37,219 bases of DNA from positions 1 through 37,219 of IMG/VR virus record IMGVR_UViG_3300025840_000095; one strand, written 5' to 3'. Under the pieces are notes generated by a model that saw only the letters and a list, made by a program, of their open reading frames with translations, was not told where the DNA came from and made no database searches. A program made the translations under genes and the position numbers. Shown here piece after piece: positions 30,875 through 37,219 of the stretch (position 1 is the first letter of the stretch; each line of letters starts with the position of its first letter). Source of the DNA: a virus.

Positions 30875-31325
30875 AGTGGTCTCCCCAGACGATGCCGAAG
30901 ACGTGCAGCACGCCGGCTCCGATCGTCGCGTTGCAGCCCAGTTTAAGCACGCGATCTGCGGCCCCCGAGGGGACGCCCTCACCCAACGTCTTCGAGACAT
31001 TGAAGAGCATCCCCTCGGGATCGTTCGCCTGAAATCCTGTCACCGGCGCAATCGGGTCTGAAACCGAATCGTCCCAAAAGCCGAAGACAACCGGGTCAGT
31101 CCCCGCAATGTCGGTGTCCACGATCACCGTCACGTCAAAACCTTTTAGCCGAAACCGCTGCCCTGGATTAGGCGTCCAAGCACTTAATAGGCTAGTGCCA
31201 GTGATCGTCGAAACATCGTGGAAAGGCAGGTATACGTCGTTCGACCGAGCGTTCTCGATCTCGACGAGCCGCTCGAGTTTTGCGTGGATGCGCTCGAGAG
31301 CCTCATTCGTCGGGTCGACGATCAC
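30864..31325 (-). CDS. Beta-sandwich protein with a helical N terminus, unknown role
   Basis: A 153-residue protein from GTG 31325 with AGGGGG about five bases upstream. A charged helix (NEALERIHAKLERLVEIENARS) leads into beta strands (RFRLKGFDVTVIVDTDIAG, VVFGFWDDSV, GAGVLHVFGIVWGDHFVL), a decoration- or adaptor-like layout. It lies between the portal and the tail-fibre-like gene. It could link a fibre to the particle; I do not recognise a family. Confidence 0.55.
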   Translation of the reverse strand: MIVDPTNEALERIHAKLERLVEIENARSNDVYLPFHDVSTITGTSLLSAWTPNPGQRFRLKGFDVTVIVDTDIAGTDPVVFGFWDDSVSDPIAPVTGFQANDPEGMLFNVSKTLGEGVPSGAADRVLKLGCNATIGAGVLHVFGIVWGDHFVL

Positions 31326-31334
31326 CGCTGCCCC

Positions 31335-33419
31335 CTAGACGATCGGAACCCTGCTGCGGGCCAAATTCATTTGCTGGTCAGGGGTAGGTGCTGGCCCCCC
31401 CGGCGAACCGAGAGCGGAAGGAGGCGCCGGTGGAGCCGGTAGAGACCCCCCACCACCCACCGGGGGGCCAGCTTGCTGCGGAGGAGGCTGCGCCGGTGCG
31501 CCCCCCTGTTCCTGCTGTTGTTGCTGCATCTGTTGCTGCATCTGTTGCTGCTGCTGATACTGTTGATACTGCTCCGGCGAGGCAGAGTACCCCAACTGCT
31601 CAGGAGCGAAGCCCATCGAAGAGATGAGCGTGTAGAACGGCTTCACCTGATCGACCGGGGGCATCCCCATCTGCTGGCCCATCTGCATGACTTGCATGAT
31701 GCGCTGTTGCAGCGACTCGCGGTTTGCCAACATTGATATTCCGCGCACCTGGAATCGGAATGGAACGTCGAGTAGCTTGAACCGCTGCACCGGGTCGGTA
31801 AGTTGCCCGACTCCGCCCACCGTCTGTGCAAGCTCGTTTAGTTCCGGCGTGAGGTCAGAGCCGAACTGTAGGAGGTACTCGTAGATCAGCGTCAGCGTCG
31901 GCTCGAGGAACTCCTCCTCGAGCGAGCGGGCGACGTTGTGAATGTGGCCCGTGCTGGACTGCGTCTTGCTCTGCACCTCGGTCGCCGTCGGACGCCCGCG
32001 AGAAGACGGCGACCCCGCCGCAAACTCGTTGACCATGGTGGTCTTGTCACCGATCCCCTGAAGGTGCGTGAGCAGGGGCCATGCGCCATTGGCCTGAGAA
32101 GGGAACGACAGTTTTTGCAGGAATGGGCCGTCGCCGGCGTAGACGCGCCCGGGCTCGATGCCGGTGATCGGTTCAGGCTCGGCGCTGCGCGACTCGTCCA
32201 CCATAAACGCGCCCAAGACGCTGAACTTCACGTCGTCGACCATAAGGTCGAGAAGCGACTTCATCTCATGCTCGACAACCGCATCGGCCTCGATCAGGCT
32301 CTCACCCCAGGGCTCATCCTGGCGAGGTAGCGGAACCGCACAGGTGTACCGAGACTTGCCCGTCCAGAGCGGCGCGGGCCCGATGCGGGTGATCGCTCGC
32401 TGATTTACGACAGTCACCACCCAGTTGCGGCAGGCTAGCTCGCCGTCCTTGTACAGGTTCCCGGTGTATTCCTGGACAGTGTCTCGCTTACGCTTGGTTT
32501 GGCTTCGATCCCACCGCTCGGTGCGGTAGTGGTCTTCGCTGTCGCGCATCCCCTCGCCGATGTCGTCGATCGAGTCGTAGACGCCCAGCCTGTGAAGTTC
32601 TTCGATCTCCTCGCGGTCGCACTCAAACCGCTCGATAACATAGCGCATCTCCGGTGCTCCGAAACGGCAAAGCGGGTCGGGGAACATAGAGCGGACGTGA
32701 CGCACCCGGCAGTCGATGTGGCTTGTGATCTCGGGGCGAAGCGCAACTACCTCTCGCATGGTTTGCATACCCGCCATCGCCGCAGCCATCGCCTGCTGCG
32801 GGTCGCTGTAGACCTGCACCGTTGCGATGCCTGGCCTCATCTCCTGCCGATTGAGGATGGAGGTCCGCATCCAGCCCGTACCGAACAGGAACGCCTCCTC
32901 AAGCACGTCGAGTAATGCCTGCCGGAAGTTGGCGTGCCGAAGCGTTAGGTACATCCAGGACTCGATAAACCGGATCTGCTCGTCGGGGAAAAGAGAAGAT
33001 TCCTTGATGATTGCAAAGAATCTTTCTGGATCGATCAGCGCCGACTGCATCAGCGAGCGCAGGGTGTGGATCTTGTGCCGCAGTTCGCCAACGACGAGAT
33101 TGGCCTGCCACTGCTGTTTGTCCAGATTGACCGACCGGAGCCGGTACAGATCTTCCCACAGCCACCAGTCGTTGTCCCGAAGGTTGCGAGCGTTTTGAGA
33201 CTCGGTCTGCGCGGTCTGGATCTGGTTGAGGATGTCCTCCTCGGTCAGGTCCATGGCTAGCTCTGGGTTGACGATGCCTACCGCTGCCGGATTTCCGTCC
33301 TGAACAAGGTCCGCCCAGGAAGGAACGCTCGGGTTCTGCACAGAGGCGGGCTCAGGCTCGAGACTCAGCCCCAACCCCTCGGCCCCGGGCATCCCTGCCA
33401 GGAGGTCCGCGATGCTCAT
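31335..33419 (-). CDS. Portal protein
   Basis: A 694-residue portal. Recognisable parts: the N-terminal clip and wing helices (NARNLRDNDWWLWEDLYRLRSV), QWQANLVVGELRHKIHTLRSLMQSAL, DVLEEAFLFGTGWMRTS, a central GESLIEADAVVEHEMKSLLDLMVDDVKFS and a long C-terminal helix. The final 60 residues are Gln-, Pro- and Gly-rich (YQQYQQQQQMQQQMQQQQQE), likely disordered. It forms the dodecameric vertex for packaging and ejection. The ATG at 33419 follows the stop of the upstream gene directly (TAAATG). Confidence 0.85.
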   Translation of the reverse strand: MSIADLLAGMPGAEGLGLSLEPEPASVQNPSVPSWADLVQDGNPAAVGIVNPELAMDLTEEDILNQIQTAQTESQNARNLRDNDWWLWEDLYRLRSVNLDKQQWQANLVVGELRHKIHTLRSLMQSALIDPERFFAIIKESSLFPDEQIRFIESWMYLTLRHANFRQALLDVLEEAFLFGTGWMRTSILNRQEMRPGIATVQVYSDPQQAMAAAMAGMQTMREVVALRPEITSHIDCRVRHVRSMFPDPLCRFGAPEMRYVIERFECDREEIEELHRLGVYDSIDDIGEGMRDSEDHYRTERWDRSQTKRKRDTVQEYTGNLYKDGELACRNWVVTVVNQRAITRIGPAPLWTGKSRYTCAVPLPRQDEPWGESLIEADAVVEHEMKSLLDLMVDDVKFSVLGAFMVDESRSAEPEPITGIEPGRVYAGDGPFLQKLSFPSQANGAWPLLTHLQGIGDKTTMVNEFAAGSPSSRGRPTATEVQSKTQSSTGHIHNVARSLEEEFLEPTLTLIYEYLLQFGSDLTPELNELAQTVGGVGQLTDPVQRFKLLDVPFRFQVRGISMLANRESLQQRIMQVMQMGQQMGMPPVDQVKPFYTLISSMGFAPEQLGYSASPEQYQQYQQQQQMQQQMQQQQQEQGGAPAQPPPQQAGPPVGGGGSLPAPPAPPSALGSPGGPAPTPDQQMNLARSRVPIV

Positions 33420-34052
33420 TTATCTACGAGCCCCGGGACGGTAGGAGCCGAGATAGGCCGAAACTGGCCTGCTTCGATCGTAGATCTCGACCGGCGCAGG
33501 CGTGGCGGGGCTGATTGCAGCAGACACTGTGGGTGCCTGATAAGCGCGAATCTCGTTCTGCACAATATGCCTGACTTGATCAGCCGTGAGAGCCGCCGGC
33601 GCGGGGACTTCCTGCGCGGATTCGACCGGCGGGGAGCTCAGAGCCTCGAGCGGCGGCGCGAGCACCTCCTGAGCGGCGGTTAGCTGCGCGACCATGGCGT
33701 CGCGAGCTTCTGCGAGCTTGCCGGTAAACTCTGCCTCGAGCGCCTGCGCCTGCTGTGCGAGAAGCGCACGCGCCTGCTCCTCGAAGGCACGTTGCTGGTG
33801 CGCGAGGATGTGCTGCACTACCGGGTCGGACAGCGCCGCACCGATCTGCTCTTCCGTCGGCCCTACAGGCGGCGCTTCCGAAACCCGTACTGCGGTCTCT
33901 GGCTCCGTCGTCCGAATAGGATCTGCTGCGGCTCCGCCCCCTTCGTCCGGTAGCTTGATGCGGTTCCTGCTACCCTTTGGCCGGCCCCGTTTTTTCTTGC
34001 CAGGAGTCGGGCCGCTCGCATCCCCGGATGACCCGCCAGGTACCGAAGACAA
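33420..34052 (-). CDS. AT-hook protein between terminase and portal, unknown function
   Basis: About 210 residues if TTG 34052 is used (AAGGA nine bases upstream); other non-ATG starts further up would lie deeper inside the terminase gene, so the N terminus is uncertain. It has KKKRGRPKGSRNR, a classic AT-hook core, a Pro/Ala-rich linker and a long Gln/Ala/Glu helix (HQQRAFEEQARALLAQQAQALEAEF). The first 190 bases overlap the terminase 3' end in another frame. The position suggests a role in packaging or a small-terminase-like DNA-binding function; this is inference. Confidence 0.5.
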   Translation of the reverse strand: MSSVPGGSSGDASGPTPGKKKRGRPKGSRNRIKLPDEGGGAAADPIRTTEPETAVRVSEAPPVGPTEEQIGAALSDPVVQHILAHQQRAFEEQARALLAQQAQALEAEFTGKLAEARDAMVAQLTAAQEVLAPPLEALSSPPVESAQEVPAPAALTADQVRHIVQNEIRAYQAPTVSAAISPATPAPVEIYDRSRPVSAYLGSYRPGARR

Positions 34053-35449
34053 TCGACGAAGTCCTTGCTGGGTTGGCGTTGCAGACGTGCTCGGTTCCGC
34101 ACTGCCGTGTCCCACTGGAATCTCGACAGAGCGTGCATCGGGCCCTTCTCCTCCTTCGCCACCCTCTCGGTGAACCGGAGCTTCGCGACGAACTTCTCCT
34201 TCCGGGGCTCCCACTCCGGTCGAAGCCAGCCGTGCAGGGTCTGCATTGGCACCTCTTGCGATGGCTGGTAGTTGACTCCCATCCTGCGAAACTCGTCGAA
34301 CCATGTTGTCTGCTCCCATTTGTCGAGGGTGGTCTTCCCACCGCGTTGATCCATGATGAAATAGTCGGGCTGGCGACGAAGAACGTCGCGCCAGCGTTGC
34401 AATTCGCGGCTCATCTCAGCGAAGCTGCCGTCAGGTATTACCTTCGCCTGGACGACGAACCAGAAGTCTTCGGGGTCTACCGTTGCCCAAATAGTCGTCA
34501 GCCCACGCTTCATCGACGGGTCGACTACTTCGACGAGAGGCCAGTGCGTCGGGATGTCGAAGTCGGGGACGACGTGGGTCTCGGGACGCACATAATCGAA
34601 CTCGACGCCCTGGAGGTTCGCGAAATGGCCGAACTCCCGGGCTTCGCGTTCCTTTGGGCTCAAAGTCGAGAGAAACGCTTCGATCTCGGCGTCGGGTAGG
34701 ACACCACCGTTGCTGACGGCATTTTCCCAGATCGATGCCTCGAAGTGTGCCACGGTGCCGAAACTGGGGTGCTCCGGGTCAAGTGACGGCAAAAGCAGAT
34801 CATCGAGCATCCACGATGCGTCTGCGCCCAGCGGCGTAGCAGTAATGAGGATCTGAGCCTGACGCGCCAGGCACCCGCGCCGGACGGCGGTGAAGATTTC
34901 CACGGGGCACGGCTCGTCGAACCAGACCCCGTCCCAGACCGCGCCCTCATACGCCTCGATTGTCTGTTGGTAGCTTTGTAGGACGAGTTCCGCTCCGCTC
35001 TTGAATTTCCAGTGGGTCGGGATTCCAAGCGAATTCCTCTTCGGCGGTCTCTCGAGCATATCCGGCGTGACCAACTCTTGTAGCTTCGGGACGATGGTGT
35101 CCCGCAGCGAAACCTCGAAGGTCTCGCCGGCGGCGAGATATCGCTGGCCTCGACAGGTATTCGGGGCCCAGTGAAGGGGGATTTCCTTGCCCGAAATCGC
35201 CTTCGGCCAATGCCCCAAACACCGTGCGACGGTGACTACGGCACCCAGCGTCGACTTGCCTAGCTGATTTCCGCAGAAGAGCGCGACGATCGAGGACTGT
35301 TTGTCGAACGCCGCCCTATACCAGTCTTCCTGGTAGCCGAACGGCCTGAACCCCGCGAAAGCGGCCTCCCGGTCGAGACGACGCTTGTGGATCTCTGCTT
35401 CCGCAAGAATTTTCTCGAGTTCCTCGGTCGAGAAGTCCTCAAAATTCAT
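33863..35449 (-). CDS. terL: Terminase large subunit
   Basis: A 528-residue DNA packaging motor from ATG 35449. ATPase features: Walker A FCGNQLGKST (about 59-68) and Walker B GVWFDEPC (Asp178/Glu179), with ITATPLGADAS as the coupling motif. Nuclease features: VVDPSMKRG and FIMDQRGGKTT followed by DFVDCLRYL near the end, providing acidic residues. It cuts concatemers and pumps DNA into the prohead through the portal. The ATG has no Shine-Dalgarno site. The last 45 residues overlap the next gene in another frame. It heads the leftward late operon. Confidence 0.9.
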   Translation of the reverse strand: MNFEDFSTEELEKILAEAEIHKRRLDREAAFAGFRPFGYQEDWYRAAFDKQSSIVALFCGNQLGKSTLGAVVTVARCLGHWPKAISGKEIPLHWAPNTCRGQRYLAAGETFEVSLRDTIVPKLQELVTPDMLERPPKRNSLGIPTHWKFKSGAELVLQSYQQTIEAYEGAVWDGVWFDEPCPVEIFTAVRRGCLARQAQILITATPLGADASWMLDDLLLPSLDPEHPSFGTVAHFEASIWENAVSNGGVLPDAEIEAFLSTLSPKEREAREFGHFANLQGVEFDYVRPETHVVPDFDIPTHWPLVEVVDPSMKRGLTTIWATVDPEDFWFVVQAKVIPDGSFAEMSRELQRWRDVLRRQPDYFIMDQRGGKTTLDKWEQTTWFDEFRRMGVNYQPSQEVPMQTLHGWLRPEWEPRKEKFVAKLRFTERVAKEEKGPMHALSRFQWDTAVRNRARLQRQPSKDFVDCLRYLAGHPGMRAARLLARKNGAGQRVAGTASSYRTKGAEPQQILFGRRSQRPQYGFRKRRL

Positions 35450-35456
35450 TATTGGG

Positions 35457-35462
35457 TTTATA
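35457..35462 (-). promoter_or_regulatory. Candidate -10 box for the late operon, leaderless geometry
   Basis: TATAAA on the minus strand lies seven bases upstream of the terminase ATG, which itself lacks a ribosome-binding site. The same spacing is seen for TATAAT before ATG 3242. The -35 region 17 bases up (TTTTCT) is weak, so an activator may be needed. It overlaps the 5' end of the divergent gene. Confidence 0.35.
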
Positions 35463-35484
35463 TTGCGGCTCGGAGGTGCAGAAA

Positions 35485-36066
35485 ATGGCAAAGAAGGAAA
35501 AGAAATTCATTTCTCCGCCAAAGCCAATTTCCCTGACCAAATCAGTGGAAGAGCAGATTTCGGAGACTAGCGATTTAATCGAGAAGCTGACCTCGCTGAC
35601 GAACAAGGCGGCGGAGAAAATCGGAAGCGTCTTCAGCCGCGTGAAGGACGAAGACCTGACGATCCGCGACCTTCGCGACCTGGGCTACGTCCTCGCGGTT
35701 CTGTCCGACAAGCGAGAGCTTCTGCTCGAGCAAAAGGCCCGGCTGGAGGGCTCCGGCGAGGCCACATCTGCCTCGATTGCGCGGCAACTGGAGGGAATCG
35801 CGGCCCTACAGGGCGAACTAACCCGGCGCAACGCTGCGCTTGAACACAAAGAGGCGTCCACGATCGACGTGACGCCAGAGGAGGATGCAGAGAATGCCGA
35901 CGAGGGATTTGGACCACGAACTGAACCGGAAGGAGGCTCTCAGCCCGCAGCAGAGGCGCAGTCTGGCCCTGGAGAAGCCGTTTCGGGGGTCCGAAGGCCG
36001 AGACCCGGCCCTGTGCGTAACGCGCATGGTAGGACGTGGAGCACGCAGGGGAGAGGTCGGGTATGA
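35485..36066 (+). CDS. Helical DNA-binding-type protein divergent from terminase, small terminase candidate
   Basis: A 193-residue protein with GGAGGTG placed six bases before ATG 35485, an excellent start. The N terminus is basic (MAKKEKKFISPPKP), the centre is helical with coiled coil (EEQISETSDLIEKLTSLTNKAA, LLLEQKARLEGS, RQLEGIAALQGELTRR) and the end is Pro/Gly-rich. A small terminase subunit usually lies next to terL and was not otherwise found; size and helicity would fit, but it is divergent and no helix-turn-helix is obvious. The last 173 bases overlap the next gene in another frame. Confidence 0.5.
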   Translation: MAKKEKKFISPPKPISLTKSVEEQISETSDLIEKLTSLTNKAAEKIGSVFSRVKDEDLTIRDLRDLGYVLAVLSDKRELLLEQKARLEGSGEATSASIARQLEGIAALQGELTRRNAALEHKEASTIDVTPEEDAENADEGFGPRTEPEGGSQPAAEAQSGPGEAVSGVRRPRPGPVRNAHGRTWSTQGRGRV

Positions 36067-36361
36067 GGGCGAGCACCGCCGCAAGACGGTGAAGTTCGTC
36101 AGCCAACTGTCCGTAGACCTGGACAGCCCGGCTGTCTGGCGATTCCGGGCCGAGTTCGACGAGCGCGACCTAGACATCCCGCTGAGTAGCTGGGATGACT
36201 TCATGCTCGAGGCCGCAGTGGACGAGATGCGCCGGGTGATCCCCGACGCCGGCACGCGCCAACTGTTTCGCGACATCGGCTCCACCTTCGTCGAGTGGAG
36301 AACGCCGCTCACCGAACAGGAACTGATCCTGGTCGGCGGCATCCCGATCCTCGACAGCTAG
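35894..36361 (+). CDS. Protein of unknown function downstream of the terminase-divergent gene
   Basis: A 155-residue protein from ATG 35894; GAGGAGG lies nine bases upstream, better spaced than for ATG 35885. The N-terminal 55 residues are charged and helical (DLDHELNRKEALSPQQRRSLAL), then a compact mixed domain (RRKTVKFVSQLSVDLDSPAVWRF, DDFMLEAAVDEMRRVIPDAG) ends EQELILVGGIPILDS. I recognise no family. The first third overlaps the end of the previous gene in another frame, so one of the two is probably non-functional there or both are used. Confidence 0.5.
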   Translation: MPTRDLDHELNRKEALSPQQRRSLALEKPFRGSEGRDPALCVTRMVGRGARRGEVGYEGEHRRKTVKFVSQLSVDLDSPAVWRFRAEFDERDLDIPLSSWDDFMLEAAVDEMRRVIPDAGTRQLFRDIGSTFVEWRTPLTEQELILVGGIPILDS

Positions 36362-36369
36362 CCGAGAGA

Positions 36370-36405
36370 GCGGCGGGCCGGAGGAGGCTAGCTCCGGCCC
36401 GCCGC
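36370..36405 (+). terminator. Perfect 14-base-pair hairpin after the last rightward gene
   Basis: GCGGCGGGCCGGAG at 36370-36383 pairs perfectly with CTCCGGCCCGCCGC at 36392-36405 around an eight-base loop, nine bases after the stop at 36361. There is no T-run; it may stop transcription with help, or protect the mRNA end. Confidence 0.6.
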
Positions 36406-36459
36406 ATGAGGAAACACGTCCGGGGACATGAAACCCGGAACACCTTCTACCTACCGCAA

Positions 36460-36476
36460 TTGTGCAAATTGCACAA
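36460..36476. promoter_or_regulatory. Small dyad, operator-like
   Basis: TTGTGC (36460-36465) and GCACAA (36471-36476) flank AAATT. AT-rich flanks (CAA to the left, AATTG to the right) make this a plausible protein-binding site. It shares the TTGT...ACAA form with the palindrome at 36764. Confidence 0.4.
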
Positions 36477-36554
36477 ATTGCGCCGCAAACAGCGTTTCTA
36501 CACTCCCGAATAGCGCAGCGCAGCACTGCACTTTTCGACCCTCTACGATTTCGC

Positions 36555-36560
36555 TTGACA
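36555..36560 (+). promoter_or_regulatory. Perfect -35 hexamer before the structured region
   Basis: TTGACA exactly matches the sigma70 consensus. No good -10 follows at 16-18 bases (TCAGTA or CAGTAA), so a promoter would need an activator or another sigma factor. If used, it would transcribe the nested inverted repeat and end at the intrinsic terminator 36811-36839. Confidence 0.35.
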
Positions 36561-36574
36561 GCACTACTAGTACT

Positions 36575-36728
36575 GGGTCAGTAACAGATCTGTTTCCGGA
36601 CGGAAGCAGACCCCGGCGAGTCCAGTCGTGTGGAGTCGCGCTCCTAGGGAGAGCGCGACGACTCCACGCAGTATAGATCGACTCCGCCGGGGTAGGTTAC
36701 AGATACTGTAGAGTACGGTTTCTGACCC
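36575..36728. other. Three-tier nested inverted repeat (cruciform or structured RNA)
   Basis: Outer tier: GGGTCAGTAAC (36575-36585) with GTTTCTGACCC (36718-36728), one T-T mismatch. Middle tier: ACCCCGGCGAGTC (36610-36622) with GACTCCGCCGGGGT (36680-36693), one bulge. Inner tier: GTGGAGTCGCGCTC (36630-36643) with GAGCGCG (36651-36657) and ACTCCAC (36661-36667), three-base bulge and seven-base loop. In between lie two smaller palindromes, AACAGATCTGTT (36583-36594) and TACAG-ATA-CTGTA (36698-36710). Confidence 0.75.
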
Positions 36729-36763
36729 TGGGCTAGCTAAGAGCCCGATTCCGTTGTTGGCAA

Positions 36764-36781
36764 CTGTACAAAATTGTACAG
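36764..36781. promoter_or_regulatory. Perfect dyad CTGTACAA-AA-TTGTACAG
   Basis: Eight-base arms around AA. It resembles a LexA-type site in starting CTGT and ending ACAG, but the spacing is ten instead of eight, so I only call it operator-like. It overlaps the small AGCCCC-GAAAA-GGGGCT hairpin (36780-36796) by two bases. Confidence 0.5.
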
Positions 36782-36810
36782 CCCCGAAAAGGGGCTGGGC
36801 GGCACCGACC

Positions 36811-36839
36811 AGGACTGCATCTGTGCAGTCCTTTTTTTT
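36811..36839 (+). terminator. Strong intrinsic (Rho-independent) terminator
   Basis: AGGACTGCA (36811-36819), loop TCTG, TGCAGTCCT (36824-36832), then eight T residues. This is a textbook terminator for rightward transcription; no protein-coding gene lies directly upstream on that strand, so it may end a non-coding transcript that covers the nested inverted repeat. Confidence 0.88.
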
Positions 36840-37026
36840 GGCTGAACGGGGCTGCCCGAGGCGGATCTGGGCCGAATCTGGGCGGCGCTGTGCAGGAACC
36901 GGGGGTACCCTGTGTATATTTGGGGGGCCGGGGTGATGGTGGACTTGTCCGAGTCTGAGCGGACCGGGATCCGTGCTCCTCAGTGAGTCTCGCGGGTGCG
37001 CCCCCGGCCCCTGCCAGAAAGATCAC

Positions 37027-37056
37027 CAGCCGCAACTCTGTACAGAGTTGCGACTG
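37027..37056. promoter_or_regulatory. Long near-perfect palindrome centred on TGTACA
   Basis: The perfect part (37031-37052) has half-sites CGCAACTCTGT and ACAGAGTTGCG; beyond one mismatch the pairing continues with CAG and CTG to 30 bases. It is probably a binding site for a dimeric protein or a cruciform-forming origin element. Confidence 0.65.
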
Positions 37057-37061
37057 CTGAG

Positions 37062-37183
37062 CCCTGCAACAGGGGCAAACAACGCCCCTGTGCCACGCAG
37101 CCCAGTGCTGTCCTGCCTAACCGTGCCGCCCCGCAACCAAAGGCTTTGACCCCTGCAACGGCGGCAAACTACGCCGCCGTGCC
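37062..37183. repeat. Two hairpins of the same design with compensatory stem changes
   Basis: Copy 1 (37062-37094): CCCTGCA, stem ACAGGGGC, loop AAACAAC, stem GCCCCTGT, then GCC. Copy 2 (37151-37183): CCCTGCA, stem ACGGCGGC, loop AAACTAC, stem GCCGCCGT, then GCC. Flanks and loops are conserved; the stems differ at two positions per arm but each change is matched on the other arm, so pairing is preserved. Confidence 0.8.
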
Positions 37184-37189
37184 TGTGTC

Positions 37190-37212
37190 CCGAGCGGCCA
37201 AGGGCCACTCGG
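37190..37212. other. Hairpin at the right edge
   Basis: CCGAG-C-GGCC (37190-37199) pairs with GGCC-A-CTCGG (37203-37212) around AAG, with one C-A mismatch. It lies seven bases from the right edge and follows the covarying pair. Confidence 0.55.
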
Positions 37213-37219
37213 TCCACAA

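Larger units (their letters stand above)
36362..37219. other. Gene-free, highly structured region
   Basis: No convincing coding frame exists over 858 bases; the longest frames have the codon composition of GC-rich noise. It holds a perfect 14-pair hairpin, a TTGTGC/GCACAA dyad, a nested three-tier inverted repeat, an intrinsic terminator, two TGTACA-centred palindromes, a 10-pair stem GGGGCCGGGG (36924-36933) with CCCCGGCCCC (37002-37011), and two hairpins with compensatory differences. A replication origin, a packaging site or structured RNAs are all possible. Confidence 0.7.

Noticed and set aside
30875-31000. N-terminal extension of the tail-fibre-like frame
   Set aside because: It overlaps the end of the preceding gene, is Arg/Ser/Cys-rich noise, and the TTG at 30874 has the Shine-Dalgarno site and signal peptide.
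36733-37035. Minus-strand 100-residue frame in the right-end region
   Set aside because: Runs through an intrinsic terminator and long stems, composition is noise and no ribosome site is present.

Overview
This window looks like an essentially complete, GC-rich, temperate podovirus-type phage genome of about 37 kb. The evidence is an unbroken virion block on the minus strand (large terminase, portal, scaffold, N4-gp56-like major capsid protein, gp11/gp12-like tail tube genes and three large internal virion proteins), no sheath, tape-measure or contractile tail gene, a lysis cassette, a tyrosine integrase, and a 3' fragment of a tRNA-His gene beside the integrase. That fragment sits inside the phage genome, as expected of attP rather than of an integrated copy. 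The host is bacterial (good Shine-Dalgarno sites, intrinsic terminators) but cannot be named from the sequence. No phage RNA polymerase or DNA polymerase gene is visible, so the phage probably relies on host enzymes.

Layout. (1) 217-1458, rightward: a phosphoadenylyl-sulfate reductase-like enzyme and two tiny zinc-ribbon proteins. (2) 1466-5897, leftward early/replication operon: zinc-ribbon protein, primase-polymerase/RecA-like helicase, two small proteins, double zinc-finger protein, small basic protein, cytosine-5 DNA methyltransferase and another zinc-finger protein, most joined by GTGA/TGATG-type overlaps. (3) 5930-7124, lysogeny module: tRNA-His attP, leftward integrase, rightward ribbon-helix-helix regulator and an operator-like region. 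(4) 7122-10121, rightward: two RecB/VRR-like nucleases, a MazG-like candidate, a lipoprotein and several conserved phage proteins. (5) 35449 down to 10093, leftward late operon of about 25 kb: DNA packaging, capsid, tail, low-complexity proteins, a GNAT acetyltransferase, ejection proteins and lysis genes. (6) 35485-36361, two rightward genes divergent from the terminase. (7) 36362-37219, a gene-free, strongly structured stretch with nested inverted repeats, an intrinsic terminator, palindromes and a pair of hairpins whose stems differ by compensatory changes.

Most unusual points: the covarying hairpins and the three-tier inverted repeat in the last 860 bases; a block of three consecutive low-complexity virion-operon proteins (collagen-like GPM repeats, GYGM/GMGG repeats, DPGP and YGYPS repeats); a tail-fibre-like protein that begins with a Sec signal peptide and is rich in cysteine; a set of six very small CxxC zinc proteins around the replication and modification genes; and a 12-base motif repeated five times near small-gene start codons. 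If the last base is joined to the first, an ATG forms exactly in frame with the short reading frame at the left edge, which supports a circularly closed or circularly permuted sequence.
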